Shown piece after piece: positions 24,749-39,115 of a stretch of 64,000 nucleotides of DNA. Where the stretch lies: assembly GCF_000001735.4 (NCBI RefSeq), contig NC_003070.9, positions 1,116,001-1,180,000 of the forward strand. Direction: 5' to 3'. A program made the translations under genes and the position numbers. Within the stretch, counting starts at the first letter, position 1. Every line of letters starts with the position of its first letter. The stretch is from Arabidopsis thaliana (Eukaryota > Streptophyta > Magnoliopsida > Brassicales > Brassicaceae). The notes under the pieces are model-generated. The model saw nothing but the letters and a program-made list of their open reading frames with translations, ran no database searches and was not told the origin of the DNA.

Positions 24749-25297
24749 TCAGATTCCACTGTAATCACCACGAGCACCGTCGTTACCACCGCCAGAGGTA
24801 GAGAGCATCGGTCCATAAGGTGATTCCAGATCGTCACTCACAAGATCATCCGTTCCTCTTAACGCAGCGTGTAAGATCAAAACCAGAACACCAAATCCAA
24901 CGGTGGTGAGAGCTCTGAGCCAAACTCCGGTGGTAACTAGCGACCCAATCGAAAGACCAATGAGAAGCACAGCGACGATGCCGTCATCAATAGTGAATCC
25001 GAAGATCGTGAGTGGCTCCTCGCGAGCGAAGTAGAGGAAGAACCAAGCTAAGCCAACGGCTATAAACGCGAGGATGGCGATTGGACGTGTGATTAGGGTT
25101 AGACCTAGGAGGATAGAGAGAATGATACTGTAGTTGATGCGGAAGTGAGTCAGGTTCTGAGTTACGCGAGTTGTTGCATCGGCGATGGAGGAAGGGAAGC
25201 TGAAGGCGGAAAGATCGAGGAAATCGCCCCATGGACGAGCCGCTCCAGTAATTGACTGAGCTGTTTCTTTGATTCCGGTGATCACTTGATTCGCCAT
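24749..25297 (-). CDS. PRA1.D: PRA1 family protein (PRA1.D), Rab/vesicle trafficking membrane protein
   Basis: A single exon encodes 182 residues. PRA1 proteins are small ER/Golgi/endosome membrane proteins that bind prenylated Rab GTPases. The domain is visible: RPWGDFLDLSAFSFP, then NLTHFRINYSIILS and two paired hydrophobic blocks (about residues 55-88 and 105-145) forming the usual hairpin segments, with a short acidic and Gly-rich tail. This locus is known as MPI7, an interactor of a caulimovirus movement protein. No intron, typical of the family. The ATG MANQVITG is the first in frame. Two GGCCCA elements and a telo-box-like AAACCCTAG lie upstream. Confidence 0.93.
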   Translation of the reverse strand: MANQVITGIKETAQSITGAARPWGDFLDLSAFSFPSSIADATTRVTQNLTHFRINYSIILSILLGLTLITRPIAILAFIAVGLAWFFLYFAREEPLTIFGFTIDDGIVAVLLIGLSIGSLVTTGVWLRALTTVGFGVLVLILHAALRGTDDLVSDDLESPYGPMLSTSGGGNDGARGDYSGI

Positions 25298-25325
25298 TGC
25301 CGATTGGATCTCTCCTCGATTTCAG

Positions 25326-25440
25326 AAACCCTAGAATTTCTCAGGAACAATCTTTTGTTAAAGTTAGAGGGAACACAAGTCAACTGGTTAAGGGAGACTT
25401 ATAACTGACAAAGGCCCATGTCCATATACTTAAAGGCCCA
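25326..25440 (-). promoter_or_regulatory. Telo-box-like and site II elements upstream of PRA1.D
   Basis: AAACCCTAG at 25326-25334 and GGCCCA (site II, TGGGCC on the minus strand) at 25413-25418 and 25435-25440, within 145 bases of the start codon. The combination is typical of constitutive growth-linked plant promoters. Confidence 0.5.
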
Positions 25441-25851
25441 TTAATCTGTTGTCGTGAAGTGGACTAATTTGAGTATCTGGTTTTTGCAGTGGGTACGATT
25501 TCTATCCTCTGTTATGAGATTTTAGATGTATGTTGTTACTCTTAACAAAAGTGTAATGTTAAGCAGAGTCCTAATAACAAGGAAAACAACAATACCCATG
25601 TTTGAGCAAGTTCTAGGTGTCACTTCATTTTCAATTAATCAAATCCAAATAAATTATAACAACATAAACATAACAAAAATCCAAAATGATTTGATTTAAG
25701 ATCCTCTTGTAACATGATAATGAAAACGCAAGAGCTAGAGTTGAGAAAGCTTCTAAAGTAATGTCATTATAAAGCTTCAAAAACATAAGAGATCCACGTA
25801 CTTAGATCCACATATAACGAGCAAGTAAACACATTCCCCAATAGAAGCTTT

Positions 25852-26960
<1,109 letters not shown>

Positions 26961-26983
26961 GATTGGATCTCAGCAAAAGGATA

Positions 26984-27191
26984 AAACCCTAAAACGGCTT
27001 AAGCTTTGATAACTGTCGTTGGCTGCTGAGAGGTCTTTGCAAGAGAAAAATAAAAGAATTTTCTTCGACTAAAATTATATATAGTGGGATACTTGGGAAC
27101 CCTAGTCCTTTTTTTTTTTGTCGGCCCAACTTCATTATATGAAAGCCCAAATGGGAATATTACAACATGATACACGCCTCTTTTAAGCCCA
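26984..27191 (-). promoter_or_regulatory. RPS15 promoter: telo-box plus three site II elements
   Basis: AAACCCTAA at 26984-26992, GGCCCA at 27123-27128, AGCCCA at 27144-27149 and AGCCCA at 27186-27191. Telo-box with TGGGCY repeats is the established arrangement in Arabidopsis ribosomal protein gene promoters (TCP and telo-box-binding factors). Confidence 0.65.
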
Positions 27192-27642
27192 GATTAAATG
27201 AACCCAATAACATTAGTGACACGTAACCCTAAAACGTGTATTGTTAAGCAAATATGTGGGCCCACTCTTCTCTTATCATCTCATCAAAACGTTGTAAGAG
27301 ATACGAGTGAAAAACATTTGACTTCACTTGTTACGAAGAAAAAGGAAACTTTTATTTTCAAACAAATTGAGTTAATTGTTTTTTAGAAATTACGACTTGT
27401 GTTTGTTAAATCGAAGTTATATACGATAGGATCAAGTCGTAACTGTTATCAAAATATTAGTTTATCGACTGCAATTTGTTCTTGGTTGATGTGCGTGACC
27501 AATGACTATGGGTCTCAATTCCACTAGCTATGTCAACTCACAACAAAAACCATTTTATTAACTTATTTAACCAAAAAGCTGACGGAAACAAATGACAAAT
27601 TCAGGAAGAAGATAATTTCAAAGGTCTAGTTCACAAATATCA
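27192..27642. other. Intergenic region between RPS15 and the P-loop NTPase gene
   Basis: Upstream part of RPS15 and 3' UTR of the next minus-strand gene. No gene or strong motif seen. Confidence 0.5.
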
Positions 27643-30541
27643 TCAATTTTTTGGTTGGGCCTTTTCGATTCTCCTGATTGCATCGCTAAGTTCCTTCTGG
27701 ACCTTGGGCCTCGATGGAACTAACACAACATCATTCCAAACAGAACCGGGTTTGCTTAATTGGCTTGGATCCGGATAAAGCTCGTAAATGGATTCTGCAT
27801 CCGGGTTGAGACTGCTGACCCGTTTTAGACAATCAATATCCTCTGGATCCACCAGAAGCTTACTATTTCCGTCTTTCCACGCTATAAGCTGCTCCACCAA
27901 CCAATTAAAACACACACATCAGTATCTCTCCCAAAAACGACATCGTAATAGATTTGATATTGACTTTTGACTAATTTACCCTTGGAGGACCACCAACAGC
28001 ATTGGTGCAATAAAGCCTAGCGTTATCAACAAGCTCACAATACTTTGGGAATGCATTAGCAAATCTCTTGTGTGAATTCAATTGTGGTTTCACTCTCACT
28101 GCTCTCTTCACCATTAGAGCTCTCCTATAAAAAAACAAAATTTGGTTACGATTAGCATGATAATAGCAGCTAACAACGAGTAACAAAGACTACAAAATAT
28201 TTTCGAAAATGTGAAAACTTGATGAATCTTTACCGTATGCCTCTTGCTACGGCAAGATAAGCGTCACAAACCACACCGACCAGCTCGATTCTGTAAGGTT
28301 TCAGATTTTGTTGTTTGCCATTTTCTTTCGTTTCTTCTTCTTCTTCTTCCCAATATTTTTCGGTTATCGTCCCCTCTTCGGACACCTTGTAGCCTTCGCC
28401 CATTCGATATTTTTGTTTGTGGACGTTTCTTGCCATTTCGATCATTTGTTCGACGAATGGCTCCCATGACAATGTTCCATCCATTATCACATCACGTCCG
28501 TCGTTCAATGCTGTTACTAGTAAGGACGATGCAGCATCCGTTGATGATTGATGAACCTAAAATATATATAAGGAAATAACCAGAAATGTAGCATGTTAAA
28601 GCCAAATATATATACACAATCGAGGATGGCTAGCTAGAACTAAGAACAACGTACCAATTCAGCAGTTTGAAGCATATCATCGTGGTGACCTCTAGAGCTA
28701 AGAGCTCTATAAATTACATCCGTCTCCTTAAACGCGTCTGCCTCTATAACCACCGCGTCGGCCTGTGCCTCCGACCAAAACGACCTACAAAATATTATTT
28801 CTGGTTATTTAAAGAAAGATTAAGTAGGCTTATAACCACCATATGTTAAAGAAATACAAGAAAAAAGAGTTATACTCTAGGAAGATATCTTTGAGGACGG
28901 TGCTCTTTCCTGCGCCCATTCCTCCGCCCATAAGGAGAAGGACGGGACTTCGTTTGTTATGAGCCACCGGAGACATTACTTCCGTACAGTGTGGCTCACT
29001 GCTTCCGCTCCCAATGACTCTCATCTCTTCTACTAATGTCGAAATTACCCTTTTCACCTTGAGATCTTTTGTTACTCTCTCAAACCTCTGTTTCCTACAT
29101 TATTAACAAAGCCATTAATTAGTTCTACAATGTTTGTTAATAGTTATAGATTAATAGTCAGTTCTACATTATATGTTACGCTTGGTACAGTTAGTTGGAA
29201 TCATTACGCAACGACGATTACGGGTAACGCAATTTATATGTATGTAACTATAGGTATGCATATATAAAGTCATGGATATGGAACAATCAATCACCTTGTT
29301 GCTGCCATCACGAAATCCTTGAGTTTTGGAACTTTCTGATCCGACTCATCGCTTAAAGCCTGTCATTTTGTGTTATAGGATAATATTTATTATTCATACA
29401 CATTATTGGAGATCGCTAATGGTTGTAGTAAATAGCCTACTTCACCTATCAGACTACCAAATAAAAATATACTGAATTTGATTGAAATCAAAGTACCTGA
29501 GAGATGAGGTTGGAAGATTGGGTCCAATTGAAAGAAAAATAAGTGAGAATGCATCTATCAAATTCTTCAAGGAGATGAACATAGAGAGAATCACGCTCAG
29601 CTTCATTCTCCAAATACTCATCCACATTCTCATCATACCCTTTTGTTTTCAACAAATATCCATTTGCTAATTTGCATAGTTGTGGGTATTCATTTGGATC
29701 CTCAAATCCGAGCTGCCTTGCTGCATTTTTAACATATATATGATTACACAAAATTGTTCCAAAATTATGTTTGGATAAAATAATTACAAAGGGCTCATTT
29801 TTTGTTGTTGTGGAAAGGTCTTCTAGCATTTATGATTTTATGGATAAAGAGTACGTGTACATACCCCATTTTGAAATCTCTTATCACCAAAACATTAATG
29901 CTTACCTATACATATTTTTATTTTTTTTGGCATATTAACCCAAGAAATAGTAACTCTTCTTTTTTTCCGTCTGCCTAAGAAATACTCTAATTTATTTTTA
30001 TGTTATTCTAATCCTTTGGTCGATCTTGATTATTTTTCTATCTTCTTTACTTGAAATTGTTAGCAATCCTTTTTTTGTTAATTAAAAGTATTAGCCATGT
30101 TCATTCTTGAGATGCATCGAAAGGATATAAGAATACTTACCAACATAGTGGGAGAATCTCTCTAGGTTTGATCGTCGACCTGAGTCTTTCCTCTCAATCA
30201 AAGGGGCGATTTTGACATCTTTATACCCCATGGAAGCACCTTGATCAAGTTTCCGGCGTCGAAGGAGTAATTCTCCGGCGTAAGCAGCTGCTACAGCGGC
30301 GGCAAGACCACCAAGAGAAGCTAGGAGGAGATCAACTGATTTACAACCAACATTAGAGACATCTCTTGTTCCTTCTATAGCAAAGAAATCAACAAAACTC
30401 AATAAGAGAGAGAGAGAGAGAGAAAAAGAAATAAAAAACAATAGTATTTATTATTTCAAATACGTTTTTGTTGTTTGTTTACTGGTAAACGAAGAGAGAG
30501 ATGCAGAGAGGAAGACCATTACCTCCTAAGGGTTTCACCAT
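27643..30541 (-). CDS. AT1G04280: P-loop NTPase superfamily protein (zeta-toxin-like fold possible), membrane-anchored
   Basis: Nine exons, 30541-30523, 30374-30141, 29720-29497, 29359-29295, 29094-28876, 28784-28655, 28556-28234, 28124-27980 and 27888-27643, join to 534 residues. Walker A is clear: SPVLLLMGGGMGAGKST. Near the N-terminus a hydrophobic Ala/Leu-rich stretch (about residues 21-40) followed by RRRK looks like a membrane or organelle anchor. After Walker A comes EADAFKETDVIYRAL and RGHHDDMLQTAELVHQSS, then a VIMDGTLSW motif, an order resembling the zeta-toxin/kinase P-loop family; that assignment is inference. An acidic EEEEEE run separates a helical C-terminal part. No substrate is known to me. 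Confidence 0.85.
30405..30423. repeat. (AG)n microsatellite in intron 1 of the P-loop gene
   Basis: Nearly ten AG units between exons 1 and 2 of the P-loop NTPase gene; a CT-rich tract on the sense strand just before the acceptor. Confidence 0.85.
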
Positions 30542-31720
30542 TCTTTGGTTTGAAAAGTCTTTTTGGGAAGGAGATTGAGACTGCGAGGGTAAGCACTAAC
30601 TCAACACAACATTGATTTCTAGTTTGGATTTTTCTTTTCTCATCTAATATGTCTGAATTTTTCTTGGAAGATTTCTCTTAAGAATGCATCTAGTGGGATT
30701 TATTTAATGTTTATTATATAGTACTACTAGCTACTACTAGATATTAATATTATATGAAATTTGATATCATGCATGATGTGGTAATTTAATGATGACTTGA
30801 CTTATTGCGGATGGGGTGGTTTTTCAAAGTATGATTGCCAAAATGACTAGTGATTTAATTGTTTATCTATGCATAATGTAATTCATCGTCTAATAGATAC
30901 AGTAATAACATAAACTAACAAAAAAAGATCAAAAGTATGAAACCAACATATCTCAACTAATATTCTTTTTCGACAAAACTGATCACATCACCTGCGTCAT
31001 TTTCCTTTGTTCAGTATTCTATTCCCCTTTTCTTTTGAATCAAAGGTCATATACTCGTGTGGCTCATATATTTGATAAAAGTTTAAGAAGAAAGAAAGGG
31101 AGTATTTTGATGATAAAAATACATGAATTTTGGTTCAAATAAGAGCTACAAAGTTTGATAATATACATGAACACTGATTAAATTTGATTAATGAATTCAT
31201 GTGTCTATGTTAATTTGAATTTTGCTTCACATACATTAACAAAAGTAGTAACAGAAGATCTACATATCTGTTGGATGTGAGAAAACAGTAAAAGAAAAGG
31301 CAGGAATGAACAACTTGATTGAAATAATTGGATGGTACCAACTTTGTATCAAAACTTAAAGTAATCATAATGCGAAACTAAAAATAGTGAAACATAAACA
31401 ATTCTAATAAGTTACCACCACAAACCTCATCAATACTTTACAAATGCATCATCACCTTGAAATGATCATCATATTCACAGTAACAAATATATAAGCCAAA
31501 TTTTTTAAACAGGATCTATCTGTATATTAAAAAAAAAGCTTAGTTCAACATCGAGGTAAACACATATAGAGAAAAAGTAAGGTTGTTTGTATTATTAGAA
31601 AAACATATAGTAATGTAGTTTTATTAGTATCAATAATAATAAGAAGCAAATGGGACAAAGACTAAAAACACCTTGATGTTGTTTATTGAATGTAAAAAAG
31701 AAGAAAGGTTGGTTGAACGA
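30542..31720. other. Intergenic region between the P-loop and thioesterase genes
   Basis: About 1.2 kb, AT-rich: promoter of the P-loop gene on the left and 3' UTR of the thioesterase on the right. Nothing else recognised. Confidence 0.55.
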
Positions 31721-32352
31721 TCAAAGGTTGGAACGAGGAGCAAAGTACTTGGTATGACGACCTTGAGCAATAATCTTACCAGTCGTCTTCTTCCTCAGCT
31801 CCACACTCACTACTGCTACAGCTTTACCAACACGCAATGCCTTTGATTCTATCTCTATCTCTTCCTGTGTTTTTTTTTATATATATGTCAATCAATTTTG
31901 CAAAGAAAGACATCTAATAAATTTAAGAAAGAAGGAAAGGAAGTTACATCGAGAAAAGCAGCATCAAGGTATGAAACATTGATCTCCACTGAAACTCCGG
32001 AATGTGAAGCTCCGGCTGTGTAGATCACTGCTGATCCTATCAAATCCACCAGCGTCGCCGTTGCTCCTCCGTGTAAGAATTTCCCTGCGTTCTTTCCTCA
32101 ACAAATTCACAAAAGTCATTAGGGATTCTTTTTTTCTCGAAATTAGGGATTTGTTGTTCATGTGGTTGTTACCAGGAGATGAGGAGGGATTTTCATGGAG
32201 CAGACGATACGGCCAGGTTCGATGAGATCCACTTTAAGACCATTGGTTACGAATCGTTCGAGGAATCTGTGTGGTAATTTCGCCACCATTGGTTCCTTGG
32301 CCTTTTCGTCTTCATCTCCTTCCAGATACTTTTTCACCGATTCTAGATCCAT
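31721..32352 (-). CDS. AT1G04290: Hotdog-fold thioesterase superfamily protein (ACOT13-like)
   Basis: Three exons, 32352-32173, 32091-31948 and 31864-31721, give 155 residues. The hotdog fold is shown by KFLHGGATATLVDLIGSA, the conserved HGG helix start of PaaI/4HBT-type acyl-CoA thioesterases, preceded by SMKIPPHLLN and followed by VSVEINVSYLDAA and ELRKKTTGKIIAQG, the expected strand order. Size matches plant and animal ACOT13-like enzymes, which hydrolyse acyl-CoA or related thioesters. No transit peptide is obvious and no C-terminal peroxisomal signal is seen (ends PRSNL). It sits between TRAF1b and the P-loop gene with the same orientation but separate promoters. Confidence 0.92.
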
Positions 32353-32540
32353 TCTCTTCTTCTTTCCCTTTTCTTTTTCCGTATCAACACCTTTTGAGGG
32401 TTTTTTTTTTAAATCGAAAATTTTTTGATATGAATCAGATTTAAATGGCTCACATTTTTTTCTAGTTTTTACTCATTCAAATAAAGAAGTGATCTAATCA
32501 AATTAGACAAAGAAAGAAAAAAATAAATTAGACAAAAAAA

Positions 32541-32556
32541 CACACACACACACACA
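32541..32556. repeat. (CA)n microsatellite
   Basis: Eight CA units between the thioesterase and TRAF1b genes; the surrounding 465 bases (32353-32817) hold the thioesterase promoter and the TRAF1b 3' UTR. Confidence 0.9.
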
Positions 32557-32817
32557 TTTTATATTAGACAGATTTCAGTTTCTTTTGATTAAAGATAAAG
32601 AGGAGTATAATTTATTTATAAAAACTATTCAGGGACTTTCAGGGAAGAGTTTTTCTATGCGAAAACTATCTTATACTATATTTAAAAAAAAAAAAACCAT
32701 TTGAAACGTAGAGGATGACAAGAAGACAACTCTCTTTACACAAATTGTATATTCATGATTTTTTTTCCTTTTTAAAAAAAATAAAAACATTACAAATCCC
32801 CTCTCTCCATTTGCTGA

Positions 32818-35800
32818 TCAATGACCATTCGATGGCCTGAACTCGGTGTAGCCATTAATACCAGACGTAAAACTTGGATTCGAAGCGTCCAAACCAAAGT
32901 AACTGTGATGGTAATTAGCTGCTGATGATGTTCCATCTTCCATTCCATTGCTCCTCATTGCTGGCAACGACAAGTCCATGTTCGTCATTTGCCACTGTCT
33001 CGGCATCATTCCGTCTGTACCATATGGTCCACGTGCCATGTAATGCAATCCTTCCTCTCCGAAACTCCTGGTCCTGCCACCAGACAATAACTCACCATGG
33101 TATGATGAGTACTGCCCGTTGAACACTTGCGGTTGTGGATTGAATATGCTTCCGTTATACACCATGTTGCTGCACTGTTCGTCTTCCAGCAGATCATTGA
33201 TGATGTCTAGGTGAGGGAACTCATCCGTCATCATGCTTTGTGCTTGTTGCTGCGCTATCTGAACGTCCATGTGGTTCAGCGATCTGTTGCTAGTAACGGC
33301 GGGTGAGTAAGTGTTGTTGTACATGCCCATGTTTACAGAACTGGGACTTCTTCCTGTCCACAAGAGCCCATCTTGACTGTAAGGGAAGCTTGACTGATAA
33401 GATGATGTTGGTGCTTGCGAGTAAGATGATGATGGCAATGTGGTCGGGACAACTCCATGAGAGCTTGGGTGGTGGTTGAAACTAGATGATGATGAACCAA
33501 GAGAGTTACCGACTATAGCGTTTTTATAGGATTGAGGAGTGTATGTTTGTTGGTTGTGTAGGGATGGATCTGGACCTAGACGACCAGCTGAGCTAACCGA
33601 ACGAGGAAGGGATGTTGTTGTTTGAACTGAGGAAGAGACGGTGATTGGGGAGGGTCGCATCGCAGGGATTATTGGAGCACTGGAAGGCCTTGATATAGTT
33701 GTTGCTGGTGGTTGTTTTGGAGCAGAGAGTTTTTGCATATCAGCTCTGAGACCAACAGTTTGCGACTGAATATCTGAAGGAAGCACTACTTGGCTTGATG
33801 AAGGTGGTCCAGTTGCCAGTACTTTCCTGTTTGGAATACCGTCTGCGGTTGAAATGCTCTTTTTCTCCGGTTTTGTCTGAGTTAATGGTGAAGGATTCTT
33901 GGCAACATTTCTGGGAGAAGAAAGTACAGCAGTGCTTTTCTCTTTAGGTCGATCCATGTCGACCGAGTTCACAATGGATTGAACCGTTTTGCGTTCCTGC
34001 AAAATGAATTTGAAAAAGGGACAACTAAATTGTGAAATTCTGGACCTCTTTGCACGAAACCAATAATTCAATCAGCGATCTTCTAATTTCAAAACATTAA
34101 AAGCATGAATGACGAACCCTCCCAACAGGAATACGATTTCGAGAACCCTCTGGCTCCTGGATGTGGGAGACAACAACCCAATCAGATTCACCAACGTTGC
34201 TTGCCTCGGAAGAATAATTCTGACCCTTGGGGTCTGTTCCAAGTGTTGAGGGTTGATCATCTGTTTCACTCGCTAAACTGTGGGCATCAGTCATTGCTTT
34301 CACTTGTTGGTTCTTTCCTCTGCAAGTCACAAAGCGTATCACTAAGGATTCAGGACTGACAAGAAACAAAGGACAGCCGAAACAAACTTACTTGTTCGGC
34401 GACTTCTGGTTTCGGAAATTCAAGGAATTCCCTTGGTAGGACCCATTGGTTACCCCCGATCGGATAGAATCATTAGAACAAGTTGAAGAACTATCATCCA
34501 TAGTGGAATGACTCTTTCCTTCTGTAATTCCATTGGGTGTAGATATCGAAATGCCTCTTCCTCTACTGCTCCCTTCTGATGATGGAGGATGAATTTCCAA
34601 GGCATCAGTATCCCAAAGAACAGAACTACTATCCCTATCTTCTAAATCAGGCTGAAGAATGTCAGCCGAACCATCCACAGAATCAGATATGTCGGACACA
34701 TCTCCAAGAGTATCAGGCTTTTCAGCTGAAGATTGTGCTTTCTCCGTGACAGAATCCTTTTCTTCCTCATCGTTTTGGTTTTGGTTTTGGTTTTCCTCGA
34801 GATCCTTTGCATGTGTTGCAAAACTCACCTTTTCTTCCTTCCTTTTGTCCTTCCCTTTATTTTTGTTCCGTTTCTGTTTCGCCTATAAATATTCAAGAAC
34901 CAAAGAAACTCCGATCAGCATCCAACAAGTTGTACAGGACAAGCAGAAGGAGAAGAAAGTCTCACACCTGTTTCTTCTTAGATTTCTTCTCTCGCTCGGC
35001 TGCTCCTCTTTTGGCCCTCTGTTCGGTTTCTGCCAACCACGCTTCCTCTTCCTCACGAATAAGTTCTTCCTGCCTTTTTAGCGCGATAGCTTCTTGATGT
35101 GCAACTTCGATTTTAGTGCTGCAGTTCTCAGAGATATGGAAGTAATATATGTAAGCACATCAAGGAAGAACACAATGGCATACCGTATAGAAACATATTA
35201 CACATTGTTACCTGAAGATATGGGAAAGAATAAATATCTCCACAGTTCGTCTACCCAATTCAGTTAAACGTCTCTCATCACGCTCATCGGCTTCCTTGTT
35301 GACCTCTTCTCCATCATTGCCATCCTAGATTTGCATCGAAGAACAAAAACAAAATTTTCAATACAAGTAACTTTCTAGTGAATAATGCCAGAAGTCCTCT
35401 GAAACGGAATAATGGATCAGAGAATGACAAAAATGACTGAAGATATGATAACAGATAATGGAATTACGGCCAAAAATTATTTTATAACCAATTTCAGCCG
35501 ACCTTTGTACGGTTCTGGCGACCTTTTTCATCTTTTGGAGGCAATGGCTCAAGAGCAGCTCTCTCTAGGAGTAACAGCACATCATCAACTAATACGAACA
35601 TATCTTTGTCCACGCTAACAATCGGTGCTGGCAATTGCTTGGCATCTAAAAGTCTCGACCTAGCTTTCATGTTCTTAGTTTGGCCTTCTAGAGCCTTCAA
35701 CCCACTATACAAGGAATCCATCACCAAAGTGGATGAAACTTCTTTCTCTACGAAAAAGTGTTTTACAACTCCTTTTAGGATTACGTCCACTTTCTCTCTA

Positions 35801-37895
35801 CACATCCGACGCCTAGAGTTTTGGTCCATCCCTAACCAGAAAACACCGAAGCTGCAACCAAGAATGATAATTCATTCCTTTTTAGGGAAATTGCTCAATT
35901 TTCAGAGAGAAAGATATCACAGGAAATATAAAAGTAAGGCAACAGTACTATACTAGATTGGTGTAAATCCTGGCCTTCAACAAGTGTGTTGAACTAAAGA
36001 AAAATTCCCACATCCTCTTTTAGGGATTTTCCGTCTCAGCATCTCAACCTTGGCTATCAAGACTTGTAAATAAGAGATAGTGGAGAGCCACAGCCACCAA
36101 ATAAAATTTTAGACTACAGTCTACAGAAATTTATTTTGGACTCCAAACGGATGGTGGAAATTGGAAAACAATTTATTCTAACATAACATGGTTTCCTCAA
36201 AAGAAGAAGTAATCTCAGCTACTTCCTGCTCACTTATCATCACAAATAGCAATGCACTATGATCGCATTTCCGAAATCTGGAGGAGTTAAAAGGTACAAG
36301 TTGAAATGTGAAATACCTTGTCCATCTTGCCTTGTCCTCTATCAACCTCCCTAGCTTGCTTCTTTTCTCTTCAACAAAACGTCGGCAAATTTGCTCCACA
36401 TTTTGGAAATACACCCTAACAAGTTCTCTCCTATAACCGCAATCAAGGCAGCGAAAAGGTCGGTCTACCCTCTCTCTGCAAGGACCAATTATAGGGATAT
36501 TATCCTTAATGCATAATCAGTGATACCAAAAAAAATGAAAGAATATAATCTTATCACATGTGTTTAATTGAACAACATACGAACATGTGGAGCTGTAAGC
36601 GAATGGCAGCATGGAAAAATGGACAGTGTGGTAAATATTTTACTTATAGCTTTACAAAGAGTTAATCTTGCATTACCTGATCACCTGAACTTTAGCCTCA
36701 ATTGTAAGACAGCCAGACTCATCTATGAACCCGTCTTTTAACTTAGGCAACTCCATAAACTTTTTCCATCCCCAATCATGCTCTTTCTTCCAAAACCGGT
36801 GCAGTGTATCTGTAAGAAGTGAGTTCAGTTGTCTGCATATTCAAACGGGGGTACGTAAATTAAGACTGAAAAAATCACCTGAAAACTTTGATTTCTTGAG
36901 ATCTTGACTCAACACAGATATAGTAAACTGAGCGAACTGACTCCAGCCTGCCTCCAAGATAGCAAAAGAACCTACATGACTAGGTATCCAGAGAGAGAAA
37001 AGGGACCATGCAGACAAGTGGACAATAATACTAACCTGGAAGAAGTTTATCATAATTTGCAACACAGAGAAACAAGGAGAGATGATTACAAACATCACAT
37101 CCTTGTGGATAAATTAAAATATACCTGACACATTGAAGACAAATAGAACAACACAGAGCCTCAACAATCACATCCCGAGATTTTATTGTGACACAAGATA
37201 TAAGGATGAGAAAGATAAACAGATGCCATGTACCATTTGTAACCGCCAGCTTCAAAAACATTGCTACGATGCTCCCTTTTAGTGATTTCTGAAAATTTCG
37301 GAATCTTCCAAGTATACTGTCCATATAACTCAGAGGGTTTCAGGCCTGAAGAAGATAATAAAGTTCACATTACACAGCTGAAACATTCATCAAGAGTACA
37401 ATAAAGTAAACCAAACAAAGAAGGAGAAATACTACATAGTAGGATGCTATACAAAACTGAACTCCTTAACACAAACAGATAAAGATCTCTAGCACATGAC
37501 TAGAATATTTCCACCCCAACAATTATTTTAGATGCATGCATTCTTTTCAACATCGGATACTAAGGCAAAGAGAAATCTCTGCCTTGCAACATTAAGATGA
37601 AAATAAGTATGTTAACATCAAGAAATTTGCACTTGTACAAAGTATAAAGAAACTCAGTTTGAAATTAGCCACATCCAAGTTTTACTCACTGGGAAACCAA
37701 ACAGTGAAAAGACCTACCATAATCATCATCGTCATCGATATCCCAGTAAGAGGGGGATGTGGATGGAGTCCCGTTCTCCACTTGACCAGAAGAGCGCCAC
37801 TCTGAGAGTGCTTCTCCTGCTTGACTGTGTTGTCCATTTGAACTCTCCTCTAGAGATCGTCCAACCCCAGAATCTTCATCAACAGCCTCTGCCAT
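32818..37895 (-). CDS. MUSE13: TRAF-like (MATH) domain protein TRAF1b / MUSE13
   Basis: Twelve exons, 37895-37718, 37345-37234, 37124-37036, 36947-36879, 36809-36677, 36475-36317, 35851-35503, 35324-35212, 35118-34968, 34882-34392, 34319-34118 and 33996-32818, sum to 1,074 residues. The MATH/TRAF domain spans about residues 65-200 (YGQYTWKIPKFSEI, FEAGGYKWYILIYPQGCD, GWSQFAQFTISVL, HDWGWKKFMELPKL). A charged coiled coil follows (REEEEAWLAETEQRAKR, then KKSKKKQAKQKRNKNK), then a long Ser/Gln-rich disordered tail. Established work places MUSE13 and its paralog MUSE14 with SCF-CPR1 in turnover of NLR immune receptors such as SNC1, and in ATG6 stability. The start is the first ATG; the upstream frame has no ATG before a stop. 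Confidence 0.95.
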
Positions 37896-37940
37896 TCCCC
37901 AGTATGAAATTGTTTCGTCAAAGCTCTCTCTCTCCTTCAA

Positions 37941-38495
37941 CTATCAGCAATTAACGATTGGAGCAAATAAATTAGATTTTGAATTCTGTAATCCCCACAA
38001 TTATGTATACCCAGAAAACAATATGCCAAGTCATGATTTGAAATGGACAAAGATATTCAACGATCTGGCTCTCTCAAACTATACCAATCCGCAATCATTT
38101 CTAGATTTTATCCGTGAGTATAACGAATTCATGGCTAAAAAATCGAAACCCTTTAAAACCCACATCAGATAATCGATGGGCAATAAACCCTAATTTCCAA
38201 TTTTCAAAATTAGATTGGTAAAATTACAAACAAACAAAAAAAAATCAGCCGAAAAATTAGAGGGCGGCGAAGCAATATATCATTTCAATCAGCTAAAATA
38301 TCCAGAGAAACCTCATAATTTCATCAAAGACATCGGAAAACAAAACAAAGCCCAGATGAAATCAACGATCGGGGAAAATCAAAATCGGTGTGGTATCAAA
38401 ATGAAAGACTGTAATCGGAACATAAAGCCTCGCAAAATCCGAAGAACAAAGGAGGAGATATAGAAGAAGCTTATTGGTTGTAGATCGAAGCGAAC
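37941..38495 (-). other. 5' UTR intron of TRAF1b
   Basis: A donor-like CAG/GT at 38494-38496 and an acceptor-like TAG at about 37941-37943 on the minus strand frame an AT-rich 555-base stretch upstream of the start codon. A leader intron is consistent with the purine/pyrimidine-rich leader at 38496-38640. Inferred from splice signals only. Confidence 0.5.
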
Positions 38496-38639
38496 CTGAG
38501 ATGGTGGAAGAAAGAGCAAAGAGAAGCTAATTCGTTGAATGGGCTAATGGCAGCTCCTATGAGATTCTACAGAGAGAGAACAAACCAAAAAAGACGACGG
38601 AGGAAAAGAAAGAGAGATAAATAGAGAGAAAGAGAGGTC

Positions 38640-39115
38640 GCACGAATCACCTCAATGTTAAAAAAAAAAAATCACATAAACCTTTTAAAAACAAAAGTTA
38701 ATTAAAAGGTCGAAGTTAATATGTACCTGGATACATATTGTGGATACAAGTTGTATACGGTTTCTGGATCAGAAATCAATAAATTTATAAGCTTCATCTA
38801 AAACGTCACAATATTTGACAAAGGAGTTGGTAGGCTTGTAAATCACAAATCCGTAAGGAACATCCTCCGACACATTTTTTTACTTTGAATTCTGTTATCA
38901 CCAGCAAGTTACAACAAGTCTGCATCATACCTTTTGCCTACACGATAGGTTAAAACCTAGTTAACTTTCAGGTTTTTACAACCGAACGACAACGTTTTAG
39001 TACTCTCTCTGTTAATCTCATTAAAGCCCCTACTGTTTTTACAAATTCTCAGATTCCACCCCTTAAATCTTTCTTTTGCACTACATTCCCCTCCCCCCCT
39101 TCCTGACGTCAATGA
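38640..39115. other. Region between TRAF1b promoter and ERS2 3' end
   Basis: AT-rich promoter of TRAF1b and 3' UTR of ERS2, with no other gene visible. Confidence 0.5.

Noticed and set aside
38215-38463. Plus-strand 82-codon frame rich in Lys
   Set aside because: It begins at TTG, lies in the likely 5' UTR intron of TRAF1b on the other strand and has AT-driven Lys/Asn composition.
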